A stretch of 64,000 bases of DNA from Isoetes taiwanensis (GCA_021234155.1 JAJEKV010000002.1:36871107-36935106); one strand, 5' to 3'; shown: positions 1-11,203, counted from the first letter of the stretch. Program-made: numbers and translations. The notes: a model not told the origin generated them from the sequence alone.

Positions 1-720
1 TCTGGTGTGTAAGGCCTACCAGGGATCATTGTGACTAGGTCTAATGGCTCACCACTGAGTGCGGGTGAGGCATGGACTCGACACCCGTGAAGTGGTGTAC
101 ACTTTCCGGTGGGTTCACCCGAATCACGGGCAAAGGGGCCCTCTAGTCACCTTGAGTCGGCATGTAGACCTCTGGAGGGAGTGATCCCTTCCTGCCCCAT
201 CGGAACTGGGAGGATGAAACCCAGGAATAGCCCTTTTGGCTATGCATCCGGCGGGCTACAGTCAGGTCCCGACACTTTTCAGCCTACTCTGCAAAGTGTG
301 CGCAGGAGGGGCGGATGGAGTGGACAACCCTATGCCATGTTCATATGCCAGCCAAATCCATTGCCATGAATTCTGTCTGCAATGAACCCTGGAGACCCAA
401 GCCGTCAGTCATCCCCTTGAGTCTGAGCCTTGGGTAGAACTCCCCATATGTATTGTGCTCACCTTGTTTATGCAGATGTGATGGGCCACCCTTCGAGGTG
501 GTTATGTGCTTATGTTATATACTGACATGTATGTTTACGCTTCCGCAGCTAGGTAAACCCTGAGGGAGACGGGGTAAAAAGACCCCTTCACTCTTCCCAC
601 TGGAACCCGTCACGGTTGCAGTGTTATGTGGAGGGCCCTGTATCGGCATGGAGCTGGTATGGGGGATGAACTCCTGTTTGTATACGGTGAGTGCACCGTA
701 TACGAGTAGGGGACGTCACA
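1..720 (+). repeat. 5' LTR, 3' part only
   Basis: Collinear with 26922-27639 at about 98% identity and ends in the same ACGTCACA, directly followed by the primer-binding site. The beginning of this LTR lies outside the window. ORFs here are not genes. Confidence 0.95.
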
Positions 721-721
721 G

Positions 722-733
722 TGGTATCAGAGC
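722..733 (+). promoter_or_regulatory. Primer-binding site (tRNA-iMet)
   Basis: TGGTATCAGAGC starts two bases after the LTR end. It is the standard plant retrotransposon PBS, complementary to the 3' end of initiator tRNA-Met. Confidence 0.93.
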
Positions 734-924
734 TATGTTCTTGGAGACCAAGAGCAAAGCACTGACCATATTCCCAGTAGTACTAATTTGATAGGATCCT
801 TAAACCTCGAAAAATGGGAAAATTGTTTCTCATTTTTTTTAGTTTTGCTAAGCTAGTAACAGCTAAAATGAATGAAAACATAAAAAGACTAAAATTGGTG
901 AGCCAACCTTCAAAAAGTAGGGTG

Positions 925-956
925 GTCTCACACGTCGTGCCAGGACAGATAATGAG
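925..956. repeat. Left arm of inverted repeat 1 (split by a transposon)
   Basis: Begins GTCTCACACGTCGTGCCAGG and runs into AATGAG. Its partner arm is at 9168-9202, separated by the insertion at 961-9167 and the 4-bp duplication ATTC (957-960, 9168-9171). Without the insertion the two arms form the same ~67-bp hairpin as at 9338, 11004 and 11204. Confidence 0.85.
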
Positions 957-1079
957 ATTCGGGTCAAAGCACAATATTGGGGGGCAAAAACGCGCATGGC
1001 AAGCACCCCTCCAGCACCCCCCCCAACCCTTTTTTCCCTCCAATTTTTTTTTTTTTAATTGTAATTACTTTTCTCGACT

Positions 1080-4000
1080 CGGACGGAACCCTAGGCGCAG
1101 GTTTTCTGCGTGCTCTGGCCAGACTAGGCCAGAGCTATGATTCTCTACTCCATCTTCATCATTGCCATGCCTCCCATGATTGTCCCTACCCGGCTACAAA
1201 TCCGATAGTCCAGTTCTATGAGGAGCGCCTAAGTGAAGAGACAGATTACCGGATTTTCAAAGAACCAGAGGTAATGTTTCTTTTGCATTCTATATTTTCG
1301 GGTAAAGATAGATAACAGGCCGATCTTTTCGTTCCTTTATGTGAAAGGATGATGACAATGGTTAATTTTTGAAGTCTTTATGATCCGGGATCATTTTTTA
1401 GTTTCCAAATGATCTTTTAGGCTAAAAGTCGAATAAAGGCCTCCATTCTCGATTCTTTTTGCATCGGGCTTTTCAATTTTGGATGCTTAATGTTCTTATT
1501 TATCTGTTATGATCCGACCTCATTTCTCCTGATTTACCTTCTATTTATTTTGCGAGATGAAGATAGCTTACACAAATGAGGAGTTTGTCCAATATCGTGG
1601 CTTGTGCAATGAGGGCAAAGATCCTTGCAAAGATCACTTGGACAGATTGCCCTAAGTCAGATTTTTTGACAGCTTTGGTCTCAAGAAGTAAAGAAGGATA
1701 ACAAAATAAAAGTGTCTTGCATTAGGCCGAGTTTGAGAATCGATCAAGGTATTGATCAAGAAAATCTATCGGGTTTGGTCCAAGAACAATGAAGCTAGAA
1801 CTATTTTTGCCCGTGCATTTGCATGGCAAAGACACTCAAGAGTCAAGAAAACCCCGGTAAGTATATGTTGGATTGGGCTACATTTGCTTTTGAAAGAATT
1901 AAGATTTCCAATAGAAACAAGAGACATAAAACGATATGGAGGAGATTGCTTTGAAGAACATTAGTATGGGTGTTTCTTCTTTAGAGACCGACATGTTAGG
2001 TTTTGAAGAATCAATTTCACGATACAAAAACAAAGATCGAGAGCTGGAGTTTCAGAAAATCGAGTTGAGGGCTTGATGGCGTGCTTTGATGAGGCAAAAT
2101 GCTTCGCCTCTGATAGATTGAAGAAGACTAAAGTAATGATTGAAGATCTTGTAGAAGCATGTCCGTGATGAAGACCAGCCCTTGGAAATCTTTTTGTCAA
2201 GATGAATCAAAGCTTGGTTTGTCATTGCTCACGATTTTGAAAAGGAAGAGGCAAGCTGATAATAGTGCAGATTTGGACCAGCAACTAACAGATCTAAGAA
2301 CCGACTTGCGTGCTAAGATTGCAAAATGTTGATGATTACAAGGTGAAGGTTAAAAATCTGCAAGACTTGGGGATAATTTTATGAGCACAAGCATTGTAAA
2401 ACCTAGTCCAGTGCAGCCCGCTTGTCATCAATTTTGAAGATGGTTGCCAAGTTTGTGGCTTTGCTTTTAGTCCATCTTATAGCATGTTTGTCCAATTGGT
2501 TTGTGGACACAAATATCACCTCTTTTGTTTCCAAAGAATGTGTGGAAAACCTACAATGCATGGTTTGCAAACAAGATATACCGAGAGAGTTGTATGTCGA
2601 ACTTGGATACCTAGACTTCTTACCTATTAAGGAGAGTGCGTAAGATCCAAATTAAGATGATGTCAAGAAGAAGAGGAAGATGCTGATATTGTACAGGGTG
2701 GTCAAGAGACCTTTAACCCTGACATCACCACGTAAAGGCAAGCAAATGTCAATTTCAATTTGTAATTGTAAAACTTTCTTCTTAATTTATTTTTTGTTAT
2801 TGCAGTAATTTCCAGCCTAAGAGAAGAGGAGAAGACCGTACACACGAAGATGTCGCCGCAGAAGATCTTGATCTTCAAAACAACTCGCCACGTAAAGGCA
2901 AGCAAATGTCAACTTGCATTCTCAGATTTCAAAAACTTTCTTCTTAACATTTTTATTCTTATTGCAGCTTGTTTCCACCAAAGAGAAGAGGAGAAGACAA
3001 TACGATGTCAGATGATCTTGATCTTCAAAACACCTCGCCACAGAAAGGCAAACAAATGTCAACTTGTATTTTGTAATTCAAAAACTTTCTTCTTAACATT
3101 TTTATTCTTGTTGCAGTAGTTTCCACAAGAAGGAGAAGAGGAGAAGACAAGACAGCTGCTGCAGATGATCTTGATCTTCAAAACACTTCGCCACGTAAAA
3201 GGCAAGCAAATGTCAACTTGCATTTTGTAATTCAAAAACTTTCTTCTTAACATTTTTATTCTTGTTGCAAAGTAGTTTCCACAAGAAGGAGAAGAGGAGA
3301 AGACAAGACAAAATGGGCCGCAGATGATGTTGATCTTGAAAATATCCCACCAGTTTGAAAAGGAAGGGGCAAATGTCGACCTCCGGCCGTTAGTGATGTA
3401 GTTATTGTGGCCAAGCTTCCAAATGAGAGAAAAGGCAAGCCTAAAAAGTTTAGTGCACGACCTCCCCGTTAAACTAAAGGTTATTATTTGCTGCCCTTTT
3501 TAATGAGAGGTGTTTTTGTGAAATGAATCAAGTTTAACCACATGTTTTTGCTTTCGATGTGCCAAAAATGGAAAGAAGAGAGGTCCTTATAAGAAGGGTG
3601 CAAAAGTGCTAAGCTGTGCTTTGAAGAAATCTGCCAAAGAGACTCCCTCGCTAGAGAGACTCCCCAGTGAGAATCCAACCCTAAAGGGAAATTAGTGAGG
3701 AAGTATGCTAAAAAATCTGCCAATGTATGTATCAAGAGTGCATAATGTGAGAAAGAACTCTCGTGTATGTGCTTAATGTAGGATACATTTAATGTTTGAT
3801 TTGAAATTAATAGTTTGAACATTTCACTTTTGTTTGGCGTAGTTACATTGAGCAATCCAAATTGAGTCTTTTAACTCCAGCCAGATTGCAAACATGTGGT
3901 TCGATTCTCGCAACAAAGCCAACAGTGGCTTGGTGCAAAATGCGTAAGCATGTGGAAGCCAAATTGAAGACCTCTCGCATAGATTTAGGTGTCTAATGCC

Positions 4001-4620
4001 GCAGCTTGAATCAATACGAAAGCAAAGGCCTACAATGCCATCTATTCCTCGCAATGGCAACTATTCCTACCATGCCATCTATTTCTCGCTACACCAATCC
4101 TCAAATACCAATCATTCCACCAATGCCCATTGTTCCCGAGATGCCAATCATTCCACCAATGCCAATTGTTCCCGAATGCCAATCATTCCCCAGCCTCCAA
4201 CCGTTGATGAGATGCACTTTGATCAAAGCATGCCAGCTTGTGCAAGCAAGTGATGTTTCTAAAGGTGTCAGATCTCCAAATAAACCTGAAGATCCCACAC
4301 ATGAAGATCCCACACCCGAGCTTCCCAAATCGACGAGGAAAGTGATGAAGAAGACATGACTCTTGAACAATATGTAGAGAAGGCGCTTACTCTAAACATA
4401 CCAAAGTTAGGCAAATGCTTCTTATTCTCAGATGTTTACCAACCGTGTTTGTTAACAATTGTGCATCTTTTCACCGCAGACCGATGGAGACCGCAAATAT
4501 GGCTAGGCTATGAAGCTTCATTTTCGCTCTACTTGATCTTTTTGAAGAAGTCCTGCTTTTTTTTGACAATGTGCATACAATTTTTAATGAATGAAAACAG
4601 GCTTTTCAAGGAATGAATTT
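1080..4620 (+). pseudogene. Accessory gene of the left DNA transposon (coiled-coil/zinc-binding type, degenerate)
   Basis: Scattered coding pieces with plausible splice sites: about 1080-1270 (ends ...RIFKEPE before GTAATG), 1558-1650, 1752-1964, 2170-2643, the repeated mini-exons at 2700-3380, and a Pro-rich segment at 4060-4200 with repeated MPIIPP/MPIVPE units. The piece at 1752-1964 (FARAFAWQ) matches FARAFALQ in the accessory gene of the second transposon (21736-22113, minus). The piece at 2422-2643 has a CMVC cysteine pair where the second element has CVFC in a RING-like finger. Function is unknown; an accessory DNA-binding or ubiquitin-ligase-like role is only a guess. Several stops and frame changes make it non-functional as it stands. 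Confidence 0.45.
2700..3380 (+). repeat. Tandem mini-exon array, about 4.5 units of 150-160 bp
   Basis: Units begin near 2728, 2888, 3038 and 3191, with a partial unit near 3345. Each has a short exon ending CCAC before GTAAAGGCAAGCAAATG (or close), an intron of about 70 bp ending in TTATTCTTGTTGCAG (or close), and a purine-rich exon. The reading frame gives an Arg-run, then GEDK, then DDLDLQN. Units are similar but not identical. Confidence 0.75.
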
Positions 4621-4861
4621 GTACTTTCTATGCTTTTACAAACAGTTCAATGTCAACATGACACGTTGTTAGATTCGTGACAGCTTTTAGGAACATACAG
4701 CTTAGATTCACACACGGAAACCGTGTGGTGAAACCGAAAAGCTCAATTTGCAAACGTTATTGCAATATATGCAATAAGCAAACCTGATTTCATTTCAAGC
4801 TTTGAATCACTTGCAAACGTTAATGCAATATATGAAACTTAATTTCACTTTCAACCTTTGA

Positions 4862-5010
4862 ATTTGCTTAAGTGTAGTGCAAATATCTTAAGTGTAGTGC
4901 TAATGTGCAAATTTGTCTGAAGTGTAGTGCAAATTTGCTTAAGTGTAGTGCTAATGTGCAAATTTCCTTAAGATAGTGCAAATTGCTTAAGTGTGAAAAT
5001 TTGCTTTAGT
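4862..5010. repeat. Short tandem repeat, GCTTAAGTGTAGTGC units
   Basis: Several imperfect copies of a ~25-40 bp unit containing TTAAGTGTAGTGC(A/T)AAT and GTGCAAATTT. The surrounding 4620-5550 is A/T-rich and shows no convincing coding sequence. Confidence 0.6.
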
Positions 5011-5979
5011 GTGCTCAAATTGCCTAAGTCCCAACAATGCCAAGTGCCAATTGCCTAAGTCCCAACAAAGCTAGGTAGACTCTTGGCTTGGTCTCTTTAC
5101 CAAGTTGGAGTCATTTAATGTTCTTTCAATGTCGATTGCTTTGTCAAGTTTACAAAGTAAACATTCTTCAGTCTAAATCAAGGGTAGTCTAGCAACACAC
5201 ACAAAGAGGGTTAACTGATTACATATTTTGCACAATTAGCTAAGTTTTACACATTTTCCAAGAGGATAAGATTCTGGTCGATATGTTCTTCATCGAGCTT
5301 GTCTTTTTCAAAGATGTAGCCAAATGCACATCTAAAAAATTCACAATAATGTGGATGCAAGTAATTCTTTGTACAAGGCACTCCTCAAAGAAATTCTATT
5401 ACAAGCAAACCCACTACTAGAAAGGCGAAATATGTTAAAACAAAGGGTTCAATCATGTCATTAAGAGATAAAAATTTATGTCCGAAAGCACATATTACCA
5501 AAAAATTTTATAGAAACAGATAAGAGTTGAAGAAATTGCTTCCAATCGCAATGTATATCAGATTCCAAGACATTGTTTGAGCCTTTGCTCAAAGAACCCT
5601 AAAGTAAGTACGCTTTTGTACTTAAGATCTCAGAATCGCAAATGGTTTAATCTAAGTCCAATGCAAAGAAACCTTTATTGTGGCATCAAACCTCTTCGTG
5701 CTTGGGCAAGCAAGTACCTCGATGTTGGAGGAGGCAAATACTCAACAATTTGTTCATGTGCCTCATTTGAAAGGAAGTATACATGTTCCTCATCAGCCAT
5801 CGCCAGAATTCAACTTTTGCACACACTATAAGGTGGGAATAGCAGGTTACTTCGTGCATGTTGTGTAACAAACTTCATTTTTACCATCTCCAATGTTCTT
5901 GTAATACTTACCCGACAATACAATTTCCTCACCTGAATTTACAGCCCCAAAGAGTCCTTAAATGCACGCTCCACGTTGT

Positions 5980-8871
5980 GTTTAGGTTCGCACTTAATGA
6001 TCCAAAAATCAACATTTTCTTCATTGCCCTCCTCAAAGATTGACAACAAAGTTGTCACCTACATCAACCATTTCTCGCCTTCCACCGATTGTCCCCTTCA
6101 TACCGTATATGAGTTACGATGCCTCTTCTACCACCTCCATAGGAAATAAAGTTTCATGTGCATACTCTCCAAGCCGAGATGCATGTCTACACTTGGACCA
6201 CGCTTACCTAACAACATCAGCAAAAACATGACAGATGCCTCAGGTGCCACTTCAAGAGGCCTGCCTTTTGCAAAAGATGGCCTGATTGTATGTATCTTTG
6301 TTGTGCCTTTGAGAGTCTCACAATCATATTGCATGTCCCTATTAACATCACCTAGCTTCACAAGCCAAAAGAACCTAATGTTGGAGTGACAAACAGTTAG
6401 TAGCAGTTGAGAAGTAATAAGCAGCCAAAAAAGGAAAGACAAAGTATTGACCTGTTTATGTTAGTCTCTTTCAAAGACAGTTTGGAGCTAAAATACCAAA
6501 TCAGGAAGTTCACAACATCTTGTGCATTCCTCAAGGGAGTGCTGTCTCGTTTGAGCATTTCACTTGTCAAAATTCTCATTTATGACAGCTCCAAAGACCG
6601 CCATGTTCCCTTTCCCATGTGATGAAGCAAAAAGTTCCACCGCATCTTAATCCCCGCACAACTTATAGAATCTGCCTAAGAAGAAAAAAGCCTAGAAGAT
6701 TTGAACTGGAAGCACATCCATCGCACTGTAACACATGTTTAGACAAGTGTACTCCCTTGCTCAATAAAAAGTCATGATGACTTTGCAAACTGTGCTGGAC
6801 AAACAAACTATCATGTTTCTTGTCATCAGATATGTAGAAATGTGTCTCTTTGACAATCTTTCTATCCCCAACCTTGATATTTGGGATCTCTCCATCTAAA
6901 GCATGCCTGTATGTAATATGAACTAATATAGAACATTGGTCGTTATGCCAATGCATGCTCGATTTCCCCGCTGAACTTTGAAAGAGAAATTCTCTAAAAA
7001 GTCTATAATGTAAAACCATAGTACCTTTTGAAAAGATTGAAGACAGCTTCTTGAACTGATCCGCTTGCCATCCGGGTGTAATTATGTGGGATAAACTGCT
7101 TTGATAACACCATCAGCATGTGTCATGAACTCCTTCAAGGTAGTTGTCTTGTACACAAGCCTCATAATGTCTTTTGTCTTCTATGATTTTTCCCTCTTTG
7201 CCTACGCACTTTTTATTGTCTCCTTAACCTGTGTTGACAAAAAACAGTATGAATACCACCAAACAGAGCCAAAAAATCTGTTTTGAGCACTACCATTCAA
7301 TTGGCAAGTAAACAATTGGAAAACAATTGGTACAGGCAGAAATACCTTCTCAAAGTTCTTCCAATCGATAGTTCTCAATGCACTCTTCTCCCTTGGACAT
7401 CTTCTTAGTTTCTTGATACCACAAAAGTGCAATCAAGCTTAAGGCATTTTGCCTTGTGCCAAATCTCCTCCTCTCGCCTTACAAATGCACCAGCTGACCT
7501 CCATAGTTCACTTACACTGTTAAATGTTTTGTCTTTTGCTTCACAAAGGTCTCCCTTACCACAAACTGTACACTTGCAAGCACAATTTGGCCCATGTGTG
7601 TTTGGATCTCTTCTAATTCTATTCAAAGTCTGCCTTTACAAATTCCATCTTCATGTGATAAATGCACATGCAAGTTTCTCGATCTTTCAATCTCCTAACA
7701 AACAAAGGTTTCAAAGATTCAAACCTCCTCAATCCAATCTTCATGTCAGGGTGCTCTTTCTGAAATTTTTTGTAAAATACAACCTAAATGAAAAAATGAA
7801 CTCGTTAGAACTTTGTTTGCAGAATCAAGTAAATGCATGTGCTTAGAATTTGCATGTAGGAAATGCATGTAATATGCAACATAGTGAAGAAGAAAATAAA
7901 GAAGACAAAGCATTGGAATTGAATAAAAAATCAGAGTTAGAGATCTCAAAACCTGAGATTCTTCCAAAAAATGAATCGGATGCAATCTGTAGGGTTTCTG
8001 AGTCTTCAAGCCTTCGTTGCATCTTCTAAGCTTCACAACTTGCTTCTTGTTAGGGGAAACCCCGGTGTTGGAAATCCAAAGAGTTGTATACCTTCTCTCG
8101 ATCACCAAATGTAAAGTTTGTCACTCCTATTTTTCCTTTTAAACATGGACCAAGGTCCACCAATTGCACCGCTATCTTCTTGTCCAAAGCAAAGATAAAC
8201 AAATTTCTCTTTATGTTCAATGTCTTTGCAATACGAGACTTATTGTTGGAATTGTTGACAGACCATTAAAAGTGTAGATGATCTTGCATGAGTAATGTCA
8301 TGATTCCTTCTTAGCTTGTTGCTTTGAAGACGCTTCTTAACATTATCAACAACATCCCTGACTGCCAAAAATTCTTTGTGGCCCATGATGCCAATTTGAG
8401 GTAATCCTTGACCTGTTCTTGCTAATATCTCATCCCTATCATCTTGAAACAAATTTTTGCACACATTCTGAATATTATCCAAAATATCTTTTGCCAATTT
8501 CTCGCTTTGGTTCTAGTGGCCAATCTATGAGGGGTTGCAAAATGATTCTTGTGCCAATCTTTTGGCTCTTCTTTTCCTTTGCATTCTTCTTTTGGCGGAT
8601 ATAATCTTCCCCGCAAGTCGTATTTGGTGATAAACATTTGCAAGCAACACGAATGCAAATCACAACAAGTGTGTCCAACAGACCTTTCTGAAACCGAAAT
8701 GGGAGATGAAACTCTTTTAACAGGCGAAATTGAAGGGGAAGGCAATCCTTCTCCTAAATCTGTTAATTCACTGGCAACGACAGCAGTGGATGGCACAAAC
8801 TCTGGCACCCTTATATCCGTATTTCGGACTCCAAATCGGCCCGTGTCCTTTGCCACCGCCTCGATCAGCAT
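5980..8871 (-). pseudogene. Transposase of the left DNA transposon (degenerate, spliced)
   Basis: Homologous in order to the plus-strand transposase at 16318-19187. Matching blocks: 7620-7800 (RRFESLKP, then a CMC..YH zinc-type motif), 7340-7620 (Cys-rich; CPREKS...IDWKNFEK matches CPKEKE...IEWQVYKY), 6663-7019 (WHNDQCSILVHIT, ISDDKKHDSLFVQ, then SKHVLQCDGCAS), and 6128-6442 (DVNRDMQYDCETLKGT). 8422-8871 is the probable N-terminal exon. The QCDGC block corresponds to WSDGCAAQFK in the other copy and may carry an acidic catalytic residue of a DDE-type nuclease; that is inference. Frames change repeatedly and the gene is dead or needs complex splicing. Confidence 0.6.
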
Positions 8872-9167
8872 TTCCTAATTTTGCTTCAAATTCGGCAGCA
8901 AAACGTTCAACCAAATCCATCTCTTCTTGAAAAAAAATAGGAAGAAGTGCATCTTCGAATGGGGAAGACGGATTTGGCGGGGTATCATCATTTTGAGAGG
9001 ATGCTCTTGGCGGGCCAACGATCTCTCCTCAAATTGCTCGAGCAGTTTGGCGCTCATAAAACCTAAATCGATAATGGAGTCTAAAATTAGGAAAAAAGGC
9101 CAAAAGCACCCCCCAGCACCCAATGTCGGCGTCCTTAAAATTGCCCCCCAATATTGTGCGTATGCCC

Positions 9168-9202
9168 ATTCTCATTTTCGGGCTGGGCGCAACGTGTGAG
9201 AC
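9168..9202. repeat. Right arm of inverted repeat 1
   Basis: ATTCTCATTTTCGGGCTGGG followed by CGCAACGTGTGAGAC, partner of 925-956. Confidence 0.85.
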
Positions 9203-9337
9203 ATTCAGCTTGAAACATTAAGAAATGTCATGAATCACAGTAAAGTAACTTGATAATTCTAATTTTAAGCTAAGAATTAGTAGAATTGGCATGTTACATG
9301 TTTAAAAAGTACAAAATTTAGTAGTGGGTCCCACCAT

Positions 9338-9404
9338 GTCTCACACGTCGCGCCAGGACAGGAAATGACTTTTTCATTTTCGGGCTGGGCGCAACGTGTG
9401 AGAC
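9338..9404. repeat. Inverted repeat 2 (67-bp hairpin)
   Basis: Arms GTCTCACACGTCGCGCCAGG and CTGGGCGCAACGTGTGAGAC pair almost perfectly, with an A/T-rich centre. It ends 75 bp before the TATA box of the H3-like gene. No target duplication is visible, so it does not look like an inserted MITE. Confidence 0.9.
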
Positions 9405-9478
9405 CTTACTTAATTAGGTGTTTTAGATGTTTTAGGCAACCCAAAAAGGTAGTTTAAAAATGACCTAAAAATGACACC

Positions 9479-9486
9479 TATAAATA
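9479..9486 (+). promoter_or_regulatory. TATA box of the H3-like gene
   Basis: TATAAATA, 103 bp before the ATG at 9589. The downstream leader has CCCATTTC, AAGTTTGCTC (9524) and AGCGATCTTC (9545), all of which recur in the same order after the TATA box at 11451. Confidence 0.75.
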
Positions 9487-9588
9487 AACCTAGACCCCTC
9501 CCATTTCCGCGTTCTTTCCTTAGAAGTTTGCTCGTGTTCGCCAAAGCGATCTTCTGGCGCTTAGCTCCGATCGACGAACCATCAAACG

Positions 9589-10857
9589 ATGGCCCGCACA
9601 AAACAGACTACTAGGAAGCCTCGCCGAAGCGAATCCCCCAGCGCCAGCGGCCCTGGCCTCTTTCAGAGAGTCCTTCAAGAACGCCTTTTCCGAGAAGGCG
9701 AATCTTCTTCGAGCGAAGATGCAGGATCGGATCGGAGCGACCATACAGAGATCATAGAGGACGACCGGCCAGACATCATGCATCAAATTCTCGAGGAGAT
9801 TGCAGAGGAGGAGGGAAGGAGCAGGGAGCAACGGGAACAGACAGGGCAGTCGACAGCTGAGGAGCAACTCCAGACTGAGACCCACCTACAGGAGGAGCAA
9901 GTGAGAGAAGAGCAGCGGCAGCCGACGCTTAGCCCCGCAGAAGAAGCAGATCTTGCGCGCTTCATCAGCAAGTATGAAGCCAAAGAGCGCCGCCGGGAGC
10001 AGAGGACGAAGAATCGAGAGGACAACCCAACCACAGCCAGCGGGCCAAAGAAGAGGAAGGCTAAAGCCATCAAGGCGGGCGGCAGAAAAGTTGTGAAGGT
10101 TGGGAAGCGAGCGGTGGGTCCCGTTATCAACGAGCCATCAGGCGAGCAGACCCCGCCTTCTACCGACGACTCGGACGTAGACTACGTCCCCAACACAGAG
10201 GGGGCGAGTTCGTCAAAACCCCCGCCCGTGGAGAACGAAGTCCCCCAGCAAGTAGCACCTGAGCAGGTAGCACAGGAGCAGGAGGAGCCCGGACAAGCGG
10301 TGAAGCCCCCACCGTTCCCGACGTGGGATAGAGTTAAAGCCCCGCGACCTCAACGGGAGGCATATGTGATAGACCCCGTCAAGGTTTATCAGAAGAGGAT
10401 CAAGGAGCACAACGCTTACATGGTGAAGTGGGAGGCATACAACGCCTATTACCAGGAGCACAGGGTAAGAACAATCGAAGGCGGACATCCGACAAGAAGC
10501 CAGACCTTGAAGCCGCCGCCACCCAGGCCCAAGCCTCCCAGAGCACCAGGGAAGAAGCGGGCCAACAGGAAAAAGTTGGAGGACAGAGCCCTCAAGGAGA
10601 TCCGGCACTTCCAAAAGAGTTACGGACTCTTGATCCCCCGGGCACCGTTCCAACGCTTAGTCCGTGAAGTCATGCAGGAGTACAACACGGACATGCGAGT
10701 GACCGATGAGATGCTGTTATGCCTACAGAAGGCAGCAGAGGCAAAAATAGTGCAGCATTTTGAAGATTCAACGGCCTGCACAGTGCACGCGAAGAGGGTC
10801 ACCCTCATGAGGCAGGATATGTATCTTGCTAGGCACATCAAGGGAGAGCGCCCTTGA
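9589..10857 (+). CDS. Histone H3-like protein with ~300-residue insertion, encoded in a retrotransposon
   Basis: 422 aa, intronless, good start context (AACGATGG). Residues 2-10 read ARTKQTTRK, matching the H3 tail through Lys4 and Lys9 apart from A7T and S10P. Residues 334-422 align without gaps to H3 residues 47-135, with about 55% identity by hand: ALKEIR, PFQRLVRE, AEAK.V, FED, C, HAKRVT, ARHIKGER. Conserved are the equivalents of K56 (343), C110 (397), H113 (400), K115, T118 and D123 (410); changed are R63P, K79N (366) and K122Q (409). Loop 1 has no extra residues, unlike most CenH3. Between tail and fold: Ser/acidic region (35-60), Glu/Gln-rich helical region (65-145), basic NLS-like segment (153-173), and Pro-rich linker (238-318). 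It lies between hairpin 2 and hairpin 3 with its own TATA box. Likely role, by inference, is incorporation into nucleosomes or mimicry of H3. Fully open while gag-pol is broken. Confidence 0.95.
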   Translation: MARTKQTTRKPRRSESPSASGPGLFQRVLQERLFREGESSSSEDAGSDRSDHTEIIEDDRPDIMHQILEEIAEEEGRSREQREQTGQSTAEEQLQTETHLQEEQVREEQRQPTLSPAEEADLARFISKYEAKERRREQRTKNREDNPTTASGPKKRKAKAIKAGGRKVVKVGKRAVGPVINEPSGEQTPPSTDDSDVDYVPNTEGASSSKPPPVENEVPQQVAPEQVAQEQEEPGQAVKPPPFPTWDRVKAPRPQREAYVIDPVKVYQKRIKEHNAYMVKWEAYNAYYQEHRVRTIEGGHPTRSQTLKPPPPRPKPPRAPGKKRANRKKLEDRALKEIRHFQKSYGLLIPRAPFQRLVREVMQEYNTDMRVTDEMLLCLQKAAEAKIVQHFEDSTACTVHAKRVTLMRQDMYLARHIKGERP

Positions 10858-10860
10858 AAC

Positions 10861-10915
10861 CTTTTTGTAAATAATGAACATTTTTGTTAATATAAAGAAT
10901 TTTTGTGTAAATAAT
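10861..10915 (+). terminator. Probable 3' end region of the H3-like gene
   Basis: Directly after the stop comes CTTTTTGTAAATAATG and more TTTTTGT/TAATATAAAG, resembling plant far-upstream and near-upstream polyadenylation elements. CTTTTTGTA recurs just after the stop of the second extra ORF (near 13114). Confidence 0.45.
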
Positions 10916-11003
10916 GTGTCTAGTCTAGCTTAATCAAGTTAAGTTATAGAATTCTAGGTTTTGTTTTGGTCAAATTGGAGTTTTTGAGCAAAATTGAGAC
11001 GAT

Positions 11004-11071
11004 GTCTCACACGTCGCGCCAGGACAGAAAATGAGATTCTCATTTTTCGGGCTGGGCGCAACGTGTGAGAC
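11004..11071. repeat. Inverted repeat 3 (68-bp hairpin)
   Basis: Arms GTCTCACACGTCGCGCCAGG and CTGGGCGCAACGTGTGAGAC around AAAATGAGATTCTCATTTTT. It lies between the two extra ORFs, about 150 bp after the H3 stop. Confidence 0.9.
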
Positions 11072-11203
11072 CATGCCCAAAAATGCCCAAAACTGCTCCA
11101 AATCGACCAAATAAGGGGTCAATTCTGCCTAACTCGGCGAGTTTGGTAGAATTACAGCCTTAGATTATCCAAATTGATTAAGTTTACCCCATTTAGAATC
11201 CAT

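Larger units (their letters stand above)
961..9167. mobile_element. DNA transposon, 8.2 kb, GGG-type inverted ends, 4-bp TSD (ATTC)
   Basis: Ends are inverted: the left starts GGGTCAAAG and the right, read inward, GGGCATACG; both continue with CACAATATTGGGGGGCA. ATTC flanks both sides, and removing the element plus one ATTC restores a perfect hairpin in the host retroelement, which fixes the boundaries. Two convergent broken genes lie inside: an accessory gene on + and a transposase on -. The same gene pair, in mirror orientation, is in the element at 16008-22619. A 4-bp duplication fits superfamilies such as Sola; I cannot confirm the superfamily from sequence alone. Confidence 0.88.

Noticed and set aside
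109-369. 86-aa open frame, repeated at 27031-27288
   Set aside because: It lies in both LTR copies and has no domain; a chance frame in the LTR.
7101-7286. Small plus-strand frames between 5500 and 9100 as genes
   Set aside because: They are antisense to the minus-strand transposase remnant and have no independent support.
9338-9404. Hairpins as simple inserted MITEs
   Set aside because: No target duplication flanks any of the four, and their spacing before each gene is regular; kept as regulatory-type repeats.
9589-10857. Centromeric H3 (CenH3)
   Set aside because: Loop 1 is canonical in length and the N-terminus keeps ARTKQT; CenH3 usually has a longer loop 1 and a divergent tail.
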